Shown here piece after piece: positions 49,897 to 62,058 of a stretch of 64,000 bases of DNA (the stretch's first letter is position 1; each line of letters starts with the position of its first letter). The DNA comes from Hypomesus transpacificus. Taxonomy: Eukaryota > Chordata > Actinopteri > Osmeriformes > Osmeridae. The notes beneath the pieces were generated by a model. It ran no database searches. It was not told the DNA's origin and saw only the letters and a list, made by a program, of their open reading frames with translations. Position numbers and translations under genes: made by a program. Location of the stretch: positions 11,354,623-11,418,622 of the forward strand of contig NC_061077.1 in assembly GCF_021917145.1 (NCBI RefSeq), given 5' to 3'.

Positions 49897-51000
49897 ACCT
49901 GAGATGAGTTCGAACGAATCACTACTTTTTTCTCCAACGAATAAACATCTCACATAACTTCCCACGCTGTCTGCCACTACTTATCCTTCTTTCTTTGGCA
50001 TGACATTGACCATTTTCCCAGGTGTGTGGTTGTCTTGTTTACAGTTGTACACAGTTCTTTACCCCACTTTATTGCCCTACTTTCTTTGCCCCATACAGGG
50101 CAGACTATCAGACTTTCCTAAATGTCACAATATCTTAATGTAGTCATGTGTCTCTCAATGGTTGTCCATAGCAGGATTTGAGTCTAGAAATAAATAAATG
50201 CATGAATCCCAGCAATGATGCCAACATGTTGACATCATACTCTTGTTAGATCAGTGAGTAGAACATTATTTCAGTGAATGATGGGAGCACATGTAGGGGT
50301 GTCTTAGCTCTAAGAATATAATATATGGAGATTCAAGACTGATGTTTTGATATATACCCCAATGATTGCAGGCAGGAAAGCCTAGCTGCCTCAACAGAAT
50401 TGCAATAAACTAGAGGTGAAGTTAATTTATTTGCTCTGTTCATCCACCTTGCTTTTATTTGTAGTATTATGGTTTCTATTGAGTTCACAGACCTCAGTAC
50501 TAACATTTTATTTCATTGAAGTTTAACCCTGAGGTTCGAATTTATTCATTGAGGTTGTGTATTGCCAATGACACTGGTGTTTTTACTTATTTGCAGCATG
50601 ATGCAGTAATTGGCTAAAGTGTGAGAGAATCCTGTGTCACATTTGTGAAAATAATTGACAGATGTTTTTATTTTATTTTAGGACCCCTAATGTTCTTTTT
50701 CTCTGGTCTGGCTGGAATGTGGCCTTGGAATACTGTTATATTGCTATTATGTGTGTGTAATTTTCTGTGTAAATATGCAGCTTTTGGCCAAATGCACTGT
50801 GTAATATAATGTTGTAAAAATCTGATTTAATTTGCTGTATATTCAAATGTATTTATATTAATTTATTAAAGAGGAATGGGAATTAAGCCTCCTGTATTCA
50901 TTTTATGTATCTTAATACTTACTTTATAATGTTGTATACATTGTATCATGGTTTAATGTAAGAATAAAATTGTATTTTTAGAAAGATAGTTTTAGCATAT
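49897..51000 (+). other. faim2: faim2 3' UTR
   Basis: AT-rich noncoding tail after the faim2 stop. Poly(A) signals are visible at 49940-49945 and 50963-50968. Both could be used, giving UTRs of about 0.07 kb or about 1.1 kb. I see no other gene here. Confidence 0.5.
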
Positions 51001-51239
51001 TTTCCCTTACTCATGTGAAGGGAGTAATTCTGCATTGCCATTTGCCAGATGTGAGTTAAAGTACGATTTAAGAACGTCTCATTCCTATTTAAATAAAAAC
51101 TATAATATATTTGTATACTTTTTTACATCGTGTGTACATATTTGTGTAAAGTGTTGCAGATTATAAGCCAGTTAGGCCTGTCTCACGTGACTAGGGTTTC
51201 CTTTGCACGAAGTCAACCATTCCCTTACTAGAGCACTCA

Positions 51240-51660
51240 TTTGCTAAACCAATGACAACGTTTCATAGTAGAACGTCCAAATCGGCCATGTTGTGGTTTT
51301 GAATAAGGAAGAAGCGGGAGAGGTTATCTTTTAGCGAGTTATTCCACCGTATTTTCAGTTTAAAGTCAACTTCTGCACTGTTATTCAATTTCTGGAGTCA
51401 TTTTAAGCTTTATTCTGTGTTTTCTAATGTAGCTTTGGTAGTTAAATACTCAAGTAGAAATTGCAACACAGTAAATACCTCTATAAAACAGTTCGCTAGC
51501 TAGCTTGCTAAGTAAGCTAGCTAGCTAGCTAGCGTTAGCTAGCTCAATTTGAAGAAGGTAGAGTATCTAACATGATGGTAGTTCGCTAGCTAGCAGTGTT
51601 AGCTAGCAAGCGAATAAGCCACAGTTAACCTACCACAGGCGAATGACGTGTAGTGTCTTT
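51240..51660 (+). promoter_or_regulatory. Putative senp1 promoter
   Basis: CCAAT at about 51249 and a YY1-type GCCATGTTG at 51285-51293 suggest a TATA-less start near 51.29 kb. Downstream, 51490-51625 is packed with GCTAGC palindromes. The senp1 start codon is at 51752, and the last faim2 poly(A) signal is only about 0.3 kb upstream. Confidence 0.4.
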
Positions 51661-51751
51661 AGGTGTTTTGGCTCCACTAGGAGGTGGGTTGGAAGTATCC
51701 ATAGTAGCCATTTATTTTTCGGCGAGTGGAAGCTTCTGAACTTCTCCAAAC

Positions 51752-54700
51752 ATGTTCAATAAGATTTACGAATGGATAGGAACAGGCTTTGGCAACCTTC
51801 GCAACGGAGCGCCAGATGCGGACCAGCCAGATACACATGGAGTACAACCGGGTGGTCCAAGTAGGAAAAAAAGATCAAATGACTGGTATGTTTTGGCAAC
51901 TGGCTTTAGCGTTGTATTTAACTTAGGATATCAGTGTCAGTTTTCTTGATTTTTGTTTAGGACATTGACACACGTGGATCGCAAAGTTGCCCGTGCAAAC
52001 GTGCTGACTCTGCAGGTTTACTTATGCCTCTGGGTTTGCAGAAGTGCATACATCAAAGGGGGACGGGTTTGGAACTTACATTTTCAGTTATCCAATTTCT
52101 CAAACTTTTTCTCACTCAATGAAGTTTGGAGGATGGAGATACGCTCGATCAAGATGGCATTGCAGTGAAAAAGTCTCGTATGGGTAAGCAGCAAACGTAA
52201 CTTCATTTTGACATGTGGATACTTGAACCTGTCAGAGTGTAGAACTGAAGTGTACTGATCCCCAGGTGACCTCATAGACTCAGTCAAGACAGCAGCTGAG
52301 GGGATGAAGAGCCACAGCACCAACATGGCCTCATGGGTCAAGAACAGTATGAGCCCCACCTTGGGAACCTTCCTGCCTGCCTCCGACGGTCCCCCTTTAC
52401 AGCACCAGCCGGGACCCTCGACATCCACCTCAGCTTCATCAGCTGCCTGGCCGCAAAGTGAGGTGTGTGATGCTTCACCTACATGTGGACTACTCCACAC
52501 TCATGTTGTTAGGCATTCCATTTCGATTGAGAAATATTTGTTCTTGTTTGCAGGCCCTTGAGAGGAACACTGCTTCTATGGATGGGACATTTGCTGCTCC
52601 CGCAACGACTCTGGATTGGAAGACCTCAAAATCAGGCAAGAATGTGTATGAAAACATTACTGCTGTTGCCTGGCAACCACAGCAATGTAGCCATGGATAT
52701 TAACAATGTGTGTACTTTGTCTCGGTCTGCAGAGTCATTCCGTATCGAGAGGTCCATGATGGGTTCAAAAGTGTGCAGGCGGCAAGTGTGTATGGGCCTG
52801 GCCCAACGTGAGGCGCCCAAAACCAACGGGCACCCCGTCAGTGTGCCACCCTCCTCTGCCCCCAAAGCAGCCTGCCCTCCTCCACGACTGGGCAGGCCCC
52901 TCAACCTCCGACCACATGGAATTACAAGGCATGTCCGCCACTTCAGAAACGCACGGTCGTGTTTGCGAGGACATTTGAGGGCGTCTGCACGAGTCTTTTC
53001 AGTACCTGCTCGCCCGTTTCACTCTGTGGAGCTTGGTGAAGAACTTTCCCCGTCGGTGTGACGGGTCATTTTAACCCAACGTGTCAAAAGCTAGCCCCCC
53101 TCTGTCTCTCTCTCTCTCTCGTCCCCACAGCCTGGACACTACACCAGGGGCTGTGTCAGCGGGCAGCAGTTCCTTCACCAGCATGTATGAGAAGACCTTC
53201 CCCATCAGGGTGGTGCAGAGTCCCTCCCACAGCGGCTCCATCAGCCGCCTGCTGGGCGCCAGGCCCCGCTGCACCGCTCAGGAGGTCAGGGGACTGCCGC
53301 AGGCTCGCTGGGCCCCATTCACAGCACATTACTAACTATTAGTTGTGCCGTCAAGTGTCTCTCAGAAGGGTGCCGGAGGGATGTTGAGATCCAGCGATTG
53401 GCGCCCTGCTTGTACTTAATGAGGGAGCTTCATGGATGGTGTTTGGTTTTCTCCCCCCCCCCCCCCATCTTCCCCCTCCAGTCTGTCCGGGAGGAGGAGA
53501 AAGAGGTGTACAGACAGCTGATCACCATGGTCTCAGGGGGGCAGTCTTCTCTGCTCCACAACGGCAGCTCCCCTGGGATGGTTCGCTCCCACCGAGACTT
53601 GTGAGTAACAGCAGCGTTCCCTCCTCAACTCGCCACACTCGGACGTCTAGGAGCACCTTGCTCCCATACCTTCCCCCGTCTCACTCCCTTCTCTCCCAAC
53701 GACTCGCTCCCCCGCAGCACCAGCTTCCTAAGCTCCAGCCGCCGACTGCTGCACTTCTCCCCCACTGGGTCAGGAGCGGGCGAGGCCTCCGAGAGCCACA
53801 GCGGACCCCCCAGCCCCAGGCCCGGCTCCAGCAAGGGCTACAACAACTTCCCCAGCCCCGGGGAGGGCTCCTGCAGCGGGGGGCCCGGGATCCAGGCCTG
53901 GGCCCCAGACTCTGAGCTCAGCCCCAGGGCAGCAGCTGCCGTCCAGTCTGTCCCCTCCCCGGCCGCCCTGCAGGACACCACCTCTCAGGACACCCAGTCG
54001 TCAGGTGAGGTCACACCCATAGGGGATCCATTATGTCGTGGGATGGAGTCGTTTCACTGTTTTCATTGTGCTCCGATAAATAATAAGTTAACAAAATGCA
54101 ACTCATCTCTTTGTCCTTGTCTTTGTCTTGCAGCCCATGATGGGGACTCTGTAATCATTGTGAGAGAACAGAAAGGCAAAAAGGCAGAATCTTCAAGGTA
54201 CCTCCCTTTTGGTGTCCTAATTCTGTGTGTCAAAGAGGATGTTTGCATCTCCCATATTTCCCAGCTAATTTACCTGGTTTGCTGTCTCCACAGTGTACCC
54301 TGCTTCCAAGCTGAACTATGGATCAAGGAACTGTAAGTTTGCCCCCACATTCCAAATCAGATCGCAACTGTTACAATTAATAGATGATCGAAGAGAAGGG
54401 GTTTTGATGTTTGGATACAACAACGAGTGGCTGTAGCTGTGATGCTAACGGTACATCTGGCTGTCACAGGACCAGCATGTACGACTCCCGTGCTCGAGAG
54501 AGGCGGAGACAGATCGACGAACAGGAAGCTCTCGCTGCCCAGCTGTTAAGACAGGTGAGTCGGAGCCAGTCATAGCTAGCACCTATTGTGAGATACTGGT
54601 CACTTCCGAGAGAACCGTAAACCAAAAGAGGAAGGAGGGATGCCTATGATGCCATTCACTGTATCTTCATAAGAAAGAGAATTGAGAAGGTCTCACGAGC

Positions 54701-57361
54701 CCCGCCCGTCCTCTCTGCTCCCCAGCGGCTGACCGAGGAGAGCCACCTGGGCCGTGGGGATGTGGTGCTCCGCGTCCGGGTCCCCCTGGAGAAGGAGGTT
54801 CCACTGGCCCCGGTCCTGGAGGAGCCCACAACCCTGGAGGAGAAACCAGAGTTCCCTGAACTCTCAGAGGTACGATCGCTTTCATTCCTTCCAGCAGCCA
54901 CATGCTGTCTTCTAGGAGGGGACCTTGGTTTAGTTTAGACAGGAAGGTCTTCAATAAGTCTCCAATATTACTTTCGATAAATCATAAGTGGGTGAATCAC
55001 CAGTTTCGGAGGAATTTGATGACCGCAGTTCCCTGGAACTAACGCGTGAGCTGATTGGTTTATGAGAGGTTGTGTGTGAGCCAGTGGAGCTGGCATAGAG
55101 AATGTGTGTTGACACGGCAGGGTTTCCTCTATGTTGATTTTTGCCGCCACGGTATCAGGAATAGGGCTGTACAAAAGGCCGTCTATCAGCAGTGAGAGTT
55201 AGAGTGCATGCGCGAGTGGGCATGTGCCACTGGGCGTCCTTGAGAACTGTAAGTCATATAACTTATGTTGTCAGTACATTTAAGCCTGTTATTGTATTAG
55301 TCGATAGTTCTTGCAAATTTAAATTGACTGGTGATTTTCGTTGTTTGTATTCTTCACCTGCTACCTAAATTGCACGTGGCTGTTGATTCGATAGCGATTG
55401 CTGAACACCCTTGCTCACGTTTGTATTTTAGGTGCCTTATTATGCTAAAGTAGTTACACTGCATTAAGATAATGTAATTAATAGTGGGTTTATTATTTGC
55501 TACAGAGTGCAAATGGGGTTGTTCGGACAGACCTGCCCCCACTGCTAAAACAAATCCTAAAGTAAAGCCTGCACTGTGTCCACTGTGGCTGTGTTCTCCC
55601 TGCAGGCGATGGAGGGGGAGGTGAGCAGGGCCCTGAGGGGCGGCGGCCAGGACGAGGTGCTGAGCGAAGGCTTCCGGCTCACCATCACACGCAAGGACCT
55701 GCACACACTCAGCCACCTCAACTGGCTCAACGACGAGGTCAGAGCCCAGCACCCACAAACACTGGCCTCTCATCTCGACCCCATTCTTCTCAGCACATGG
55801 CCTTACTGTGTTGTGTGACGCCTGCTGCTTTTTTAACGTCGAACGATGTGAAATGAGATATTTCGTGGTACCACAACATTAGTATTGATGTCTAACAGCC
55901 TCTCTCCCTCTTCCAGGTGATCAACTTCTACATGAACCTGCTGGTGGAGCGTAGCAAGGAGCCCAGCCTGCCCTCCGTCCACACCTTCAACACCTTCTTC
56001 TTCCCCAAGCTGCGCAGCGCTGGCTACTCGGCCGTCCGCCGCTGGACCAAGAAGATGGACATCTTCTCAGTGGACATCCTGCTGGTGCCCGTCCACCTGG
56101 GGGTGCACTGGTGCCTGTCGGTCAGTGTGCTCAGCTGCCTCACGCGGCACACGCCCCCTCCCTCACACATCCAGAGGACACGCTGGTTGTTATTGTTGAA
56201 ATGCTCAAAAGGGGAGTCAGATGGCTGAGCGGTGAGGGAGTCGGGCTAGTAATCAGAAGGTTACCGGATCGATTCCCAGCCGTGCCAAATGACGTTGTGT
56301 CCTTGGGCAAGGCACTTCACCCTACTTGCCTCGGGGGAATGTCCCTGTACTTACTGTAAGTCGCTCTGGATAAGAGCGTCTGCTAAATGACTAAATGTAA
56401 TGTAAATGCTATTTTGATTTGAGCATCAGTCAACCGTGTACAGGCTGAAACGGCTAGATAAAGCGCTGTCCTCCTCTGACTTGGATTCACATGTTCACCA
56501 ATGCTCTTGTTTGGTTTCCTCTAAGGTGATGGATCTCCGCAAGAAGAGCATCACGTACTTTGATTCCATGGGAGGAACCAATGACGAGGCCTGTCGGATA
56601 TTGCTGTAAGTTCAATCAGGTCTGATAAGGGATTGTTGAATGCGTTGCAAAGACGTCATATTGTCAAATGTAATGATGTTACTGGTAGAGCCAGGGAGCT
56701 GGCCCCCAGGGTTCCCTAGTCCCTCTTTGTCTACATGTTTAGCTGCAACCAGCAGCTCTATATCTTGGTCAGTCAGTTGGCACACCAAAAATGACATAAG
56801 TGTGGCTGTATCAAATTTGCACCACATCTAGCGTTTGAGCTGTGACATACGTAGGTTGCAACCTTCTGGAGAGAATGCTTTCAAAGACTAGAATGCCAAA
56901 CTTGTGAACTGAATGTAATCAGTTTATCACTTGGCTGTAGGAAATACCTTCAGCAAGAAAGCAAGGATAAAAAGGGCAAAGAACTGGATACCTCAGACTG
57001 GAGTCTGCAGAGCAAGAGACGCAATGTAAGTGCTAAACCAGAACATGGGGGGATTTGTTCATGACAAGACTGGCAACACGTCACGTGTCAACTTCCTTTC
57101 CTTATTCTCTTGACAGGAAATCCCCCAGCAGATGAACGGTAGTGACTGTGGGATGTTCACATGCAAGTATGCAGAGTACATCACCAAAGACAAGCCAATC
57201 ACATTCACACAGGTACGTACAAGAAGTAGCCCGTCATGGGTGATATCGCTGGTGAACCAATCCAAGCTTTGGTAACATGCTTTCTTGTTTATTCCCAGAA
57301 ACACATGCCATACTTCAGGAGACGGATGGTCTGGGAGATCCTGAACAGGAAACTGTTGTGA
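51752..57361 (+). CDS. senp1: SENP1, SUMO-specific cysteine protease (C48/ULP family)
   Basis: Processes SUMO precursors and removes SUMO from nuclear proteins. Likely exons: 51752-51885, 52125-52183, 52266-52462, 52554-52635, 52733 to about 52928 or 52955, 53131-53284, 53482-53600, 53718-54004, 54134-54197, 54294-54332, 54470-54554, 54726-54869, 55606-55737, 55917-56120, 56526-56605, 56941-57025, 57117-57212, 57299-57361; about 740 aa (human 644). From 53131 on all phases agree. SENP1-specific marks are [43 protein letters not shown] and EFPELSE. The protease domain is encoded from 55606 on. Its catalytic codons are His 56106-56108 (in GVHW), Asp 56562-56564 (in YFDSMGG), oxyanion Gln 57129-57131 and Cys 57147-57149 (in NGSDCGMF). 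It ends WEILNRKLL. The C-terminus matches SENP1 far better than SENP2. The first five exons rest mainly on phase. Poly(A) signals lie at 57952 and 58455. Confidence 0.93.
56212..56408 (+). mobile_element. tRNA-derived SINE in a senp1 intron
   Basis: The head resembles tRNA-Leu, with A-box TGGCTGAGCGG (56222-56232) and a B-box region GGTTACCGGATCGATTCCC (56259-56277). A central part contains CCTTGGGCAAGGCACTTC. The tail GTCGCTCTGGATAAGAGCGT followed by CTGCTAAATG is shared by many teleost SINEs and their partner LINEs. It ends in short AATG-type repeats. The element sits in sense orientation in the intron between the exons carrying the catalytic His and Asp codons. The target-site duplication is not clear by eye. 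Confidence 0.85.
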
Positions 57362-58470
57362 AATTGGGAGGTTTTTTTCTTCTAACTTGAGCGATTGGAC
57401 AGCTGAGGGCAGGCGTGGTTGTCCCAATTCTGCTGAAAGATCCAGTTAGTCTCACTTATTTAACAGACACTCAAGTGCAGAGATAGTCTGCCCTGGTTTT
57501 GTTAAGTTGTCAAAGCCCCACCAGCTCTGCCATATCTGAAGACCTGATGCCCACCTGCCTCAGTTGGCATTGAAAGCACTGCCCCCTCCATCTTAGTGTC
57601 ATTGTTTATTTGTTGATACTTGGACAGTTTTGCAATGAAACAATACTGTGTATTGCCCAGCAAAGCCCTCTGTTTTGTAAAAAATCTCACACTTATATTC
57701 TACCCGAGTGTTTGTCAGAACTGCTTCTAATGGCAGTCCAGGTTTACAGATTGATGTCCATGTCTTACAGAAAGAGAGAAGACAGTCCTGTTGGACCAAC
57801 AGTTTATTTTAAACCATTGCTGCCCTTTGTATTTAGCGATTGTTGATATTTTTGTAATCTACTTGTTTGTTGCGTCCAATAGAGGTTATTTTTTACATGA
57901 AAATGTTCACTATCCTAAGGTTGTAAATATTTCAACCACCACACCTCAATCAATAAATATGATAAATTAAACTGGTGAATTTTTGGGTAAAAGGGCTATT
58001 AAAGGTCATAGTATGGTGTTGGCCCTTTAACATTTTGACTCAGTTTTGTATAATTTATTTCATGTAGCAAGTAAATATCTATAGTGATGTTGAGGATGTT
58101 ACAGTCAGTGTGATTAAGGCTGGGGGTAAGAAGGGACTGAGGGTTTGTACAGTATATGAAGCCAACTTTGCCCTTTTGATGGTAATGTAAGGTGTACATA
58201 TCTCAGAAGGGGATGCTGTGTTCTGATCTGGACAGAATTACGTGCCTGAGGCCAAATTGCAACTGGACGTTCATAGATAAGATTACGTTAAATCAAACAA
58301 GGCTTTTTTGGGAACCAATTAGTGGGAAATTGGCCTTTTCAGGGTCTTTTTAAGTGTGCATATTTCTGCTTCTACAGTTTCTTGGACAACGTATTTAATA
58401 TAAATTTTGTAAGTTTTTATCCTGTTTTGTATCTAGATTAAAAATAGTTTGAAAAATAAATGCAATTATT
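57362..58470 (+). other. senp1: senp1 3' UTR
   Basis: Noncoding tail with AATAAA at 57952-57957 and 58455-58460, giving UTRs of about 0.6 or 1.1 kb. The sequence beyond 58.5 kb probably belongs to the convergent rbms2 3' UTR or a short spacer. Confidence 0.5.
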
Positions 58471-59149
58471 GTGAATGTCTTGCAGTGTGCTGTCTACTTT
58501 GTGCCATTTCTAAAGCAACAGAGAGTGAAACACTCAGACATGTTAGAAACGAGTTTAACTGTAGCTTCAGATAAAAAATATTTGAAAAGCTATGGTATAT
58601 ACAATTTATAACAAACCATGTTATGAATTACTTTCATGAATCATGGCTGGCTAAGAAAATAGATTGTACAGTTTTCAATGGAGAACATGGTCTTTATACT
58701 GTATAATAAAAGGCAAAATACGTGAAAAAAACAAGTACTTTTAATTAAAAAATTTACCCAGCTCAAAAACATTACACGAAAAAACATATTCAAAGCCATA
58801 GTTTTCTACAAGGGAAACACGTGGCACAACAGGACAAATAACTGAGAAACCAAACAAGTTGAACATTTGCCATTGGATACACATGATCATCTAAACAACT
58901 ACCCAGACCTTTTTTTCACCAGTGATATTTCCACATCATTTGACTTCAGAAAAGTCATTCAACCCACTGTATATTTCATTCTAGATACACAATAGTAACC
59001 TACTTCCAAATCTAAAATTAGCAGCACAATATTTAATCTGTTTTAAACCTTTTAGTGAACCATTCAGTGAACTCTGAAAAAGGACAAATGCATTAAGAAA
59101 ATCTTGAATAATGATGGACTGGAAAATGATTTGGTTTCAGAAAACCTCA

Positions 59150-62058
59150 CAAACTATGGTTTGGACTCGAAACAGTAATTTATTTGTCAAAACGTCTTTC
59201 CTGTGTCATGACAAATGCGTCATTGAAGTGATTTGATCCAAATGTACATCAATGCATAACAAAACATGAAACATCTAAGCAGTGCATGATCAAAGTTAAC
59301 AGAAATCCATTTAATTTGAGTAGCACCTTTTTACGTCTTTCCCAAGTGACAGCTAAGGCATTTCTGTGAAAAAGTGTTACTACTTATCTTCTGATGGAAG
59401 CAAACCATCTATTGTCATTCCACAATGACCATGAACTAAAAACCAGATTTTAAGATCCCCATCTATGCGCATCAAACAGGAATAGAAAGTAAGAATGAGA
59501 AAACGACATTGCTCCAATATGGGTGAAACAGCTTACCGGACCACCGCCCATTTGATGACATCTTTGGTAGTAACACAAAACTAATATCAAACATGTTTGT
59601 TCTAAAACGTCAAGGACAGTTCCATTTGAATGGATGGCAGGTGGCCAGTATCCTGTGGTCTGTTCACAAGCTATAGTGTTGAGGGATTTCCTCCAATCAC
59701 TAAAATTCCCTTTTTGCACATCATTTCTTTACCATTAGATGGACAGGAAGCAAGGACAGTTATGTTTAAATCAAATAAAACATACATCTGTTGATATCAA
59801 AGCAAGTTATTTGTCCTACCATCATGGGAGCAACACCCATGCACCATCATATGAAAGAATCTGGTATATCTGCAGTATTGCTTTCAGAACAATAAATCTG
59901 TTGCATAGATCACCAGCTATTTTGAAAACAAAACAGCATTATTGGACGACTGACTGCGGGTGGGTGTGTTCTTCCAACATTGGACGGAAGAGTGAGGATA
60001 CTATGGCCACAGTACCAGCTGTGGGTAGGTTTGAGGTCTACTGTGGTTACTGCCTTTCAGAACATCCCAGAACCTTGCTTTTAAACACCCAGCTGAATGT
60101 ATCGTCCACTAGCATGAGTAATCTGTATTAACATTTATCTTGAATTATCCCCTAAACACTTGGGAGAAAATTCCAGTTAAAATATTTTACTTCCCAGACA
60201 TATTTGTTCACTTTTGTGAAAGTACTGAAGTGCCAACGTGACGCAGAGATTACAAACATCTGACCCATCCAGCCTTCTGATCTGATCAACAATAAAACCA
60301 GACATAAAGAATCATAAAAATAGCCAAATGCCAAACACAATACTAATATAAAAGCAGGATTGATCACACTGTACATTAAGTCACTCTAATACTGTTTAAT
60401 AATGCTGTAATTCATCAATAGTTTCATTATGTTGACTAATACAATATTTGAAAAAAGATGGATAGGTTTTGGTCAATATAAAATAATGACTGGTCGAATT
60501 CAATATAAATTAATAAATAGAAAGTTAATGTAATAGAAATGTGTAATTACAGCATTATTACACGGACAGAGCACCTTAAAATCTTAAAAAGCATTTATAT
60601 CTACTGTCCAAAAGAACATTTCACTACTTTAAGCACAAAGCACACTACCAAAAATAAAGTCAAAACCTCTTGAAAAATATGGTCGATCTAAAAAGTATTA
60701 AAATTGAATAAAAAATCTCTGGGAACGTTCTTTAAATAAAAGTCTGTAAATCAAGATAAAAACGATGAATGTTAGAGACCATTCAGCTAAGTGAAACCAG
60801 AAGAAGCCGTTGTTAATGGCAGGACCAGTCCTGGCCCTGTTCATACATCTTGCCCAGGGCGCCGAATGTGCTAGGACCGCCACTGGTTAATGGCATTGTT
60901 TATTTTGATCAAAATAAAATTATCATCTCATTCGAAGACTTTGACAAAAGAAACACAAAGTGTTTGAAGGAAAGGAGCTTCCCAAGCCACTAAAAGAAGA
61001 AGCCAGTTGACTGTTCACTACCAGTGTTTTGGCAGGGACAGTTGTTCTTTTGAAATTGTTGATCAATACAATTTGAAGCCATTAGCTCTTTATATCTCAA
61101 CATAATATTCCTAACATTAACAATCAAATCCATTGATGTATTGATTGTCTGTAGCTTTTTCTGCATATCCAGACTGTTGGTATGTTATAACATAGAATAC
61201 ATTTTAGTGATGTTTTTTGTAACATATGAACGCAAGTGCCAAAATTATGAGATAAGAACACTTTTAATTCTGTTCTATTCTGAAATATTTGTTCTGAATC
61301 AAATCTGTGCTTGATGGCACCAACACTGGCCCCAGTTGCAGACATTTTAGAGTACATAGCCTTCTCTCTTCAAAAACATGAAAGTACTTAAATAGAACAA
61401 GGCAGAGTAAAGAGGGAAGAGACTGAAGAAGAGACTCTTGAAATATGTACAGAAAATACAGATTCAAAGCAATAAGAAAACTAAATAGAAAAAAGAAAAT
61501 GTACATGACACGTCGCTTCCCTGTTCCTGGTTCCATTACAACGCCCCAGAATGTTTGTAGAAAATCTCTTGATATAATTATGTGCACGCACACACACACA
61601 CAAAAGTGTCATCCTGCTTTGTTTTCGTTTTTGTTGTTGTTGACTGGACGAGTAGTTTCTCTTATCAAAATAGACGCTCCGTTCTTGTTCCACATAAACA
61701 TGTTCCACTGTCATCTTCCTGTCTGGTTAAAGTATAGTTTCTATTGTAAAGTAAAGGTCCACTGTGCAACAGTTCCTAGTCCTCCCCCAGGCCCCACAGT
61801 CCAAACACCGAGCAGGACAGGGGGCAGAGGCCTGTGACAATGACTCCACCTCTACAGGAAGAAACAGACAGGAGAAGATGCCACGTCACAACGAGCCTCC
61901 AGAAACATGGATAAAGACCCTTTAGTTCCACATCACAGTGTCTCATCAGTTAGCTGTGATTGGTTACTGTTTAGCAGCATGAAATCATCACTTTAGCAAC
62001 AACGCTCAACAGCGCTCTAGCTACAACTACATCAGCACAACCTACCTCTGTGTTGTCC
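59150..62058 (-). other. rbms2: rbms2 3' UTR (probable)
   Basis: AT-rich stretch without credible ORFs downstream of the rbms2 stop codon on the minus strand. TTTATT (AATAAA on the minus strand) occurs at 59179-59184 and near 60.9 kb. Either could end the transcript, giving a UTR of about 1.2-2.9 kb. Long 3' UTRs are usual in RBMS genes. The boundary is a guess from signals. Confidence 0.4.

Noticed and set aside
60821..60895. GC-richer patch in the presumed rbms2 3' UTR
   Set aside because: It might be an old repeat fragment, but no element structure or coding potential could be shown.
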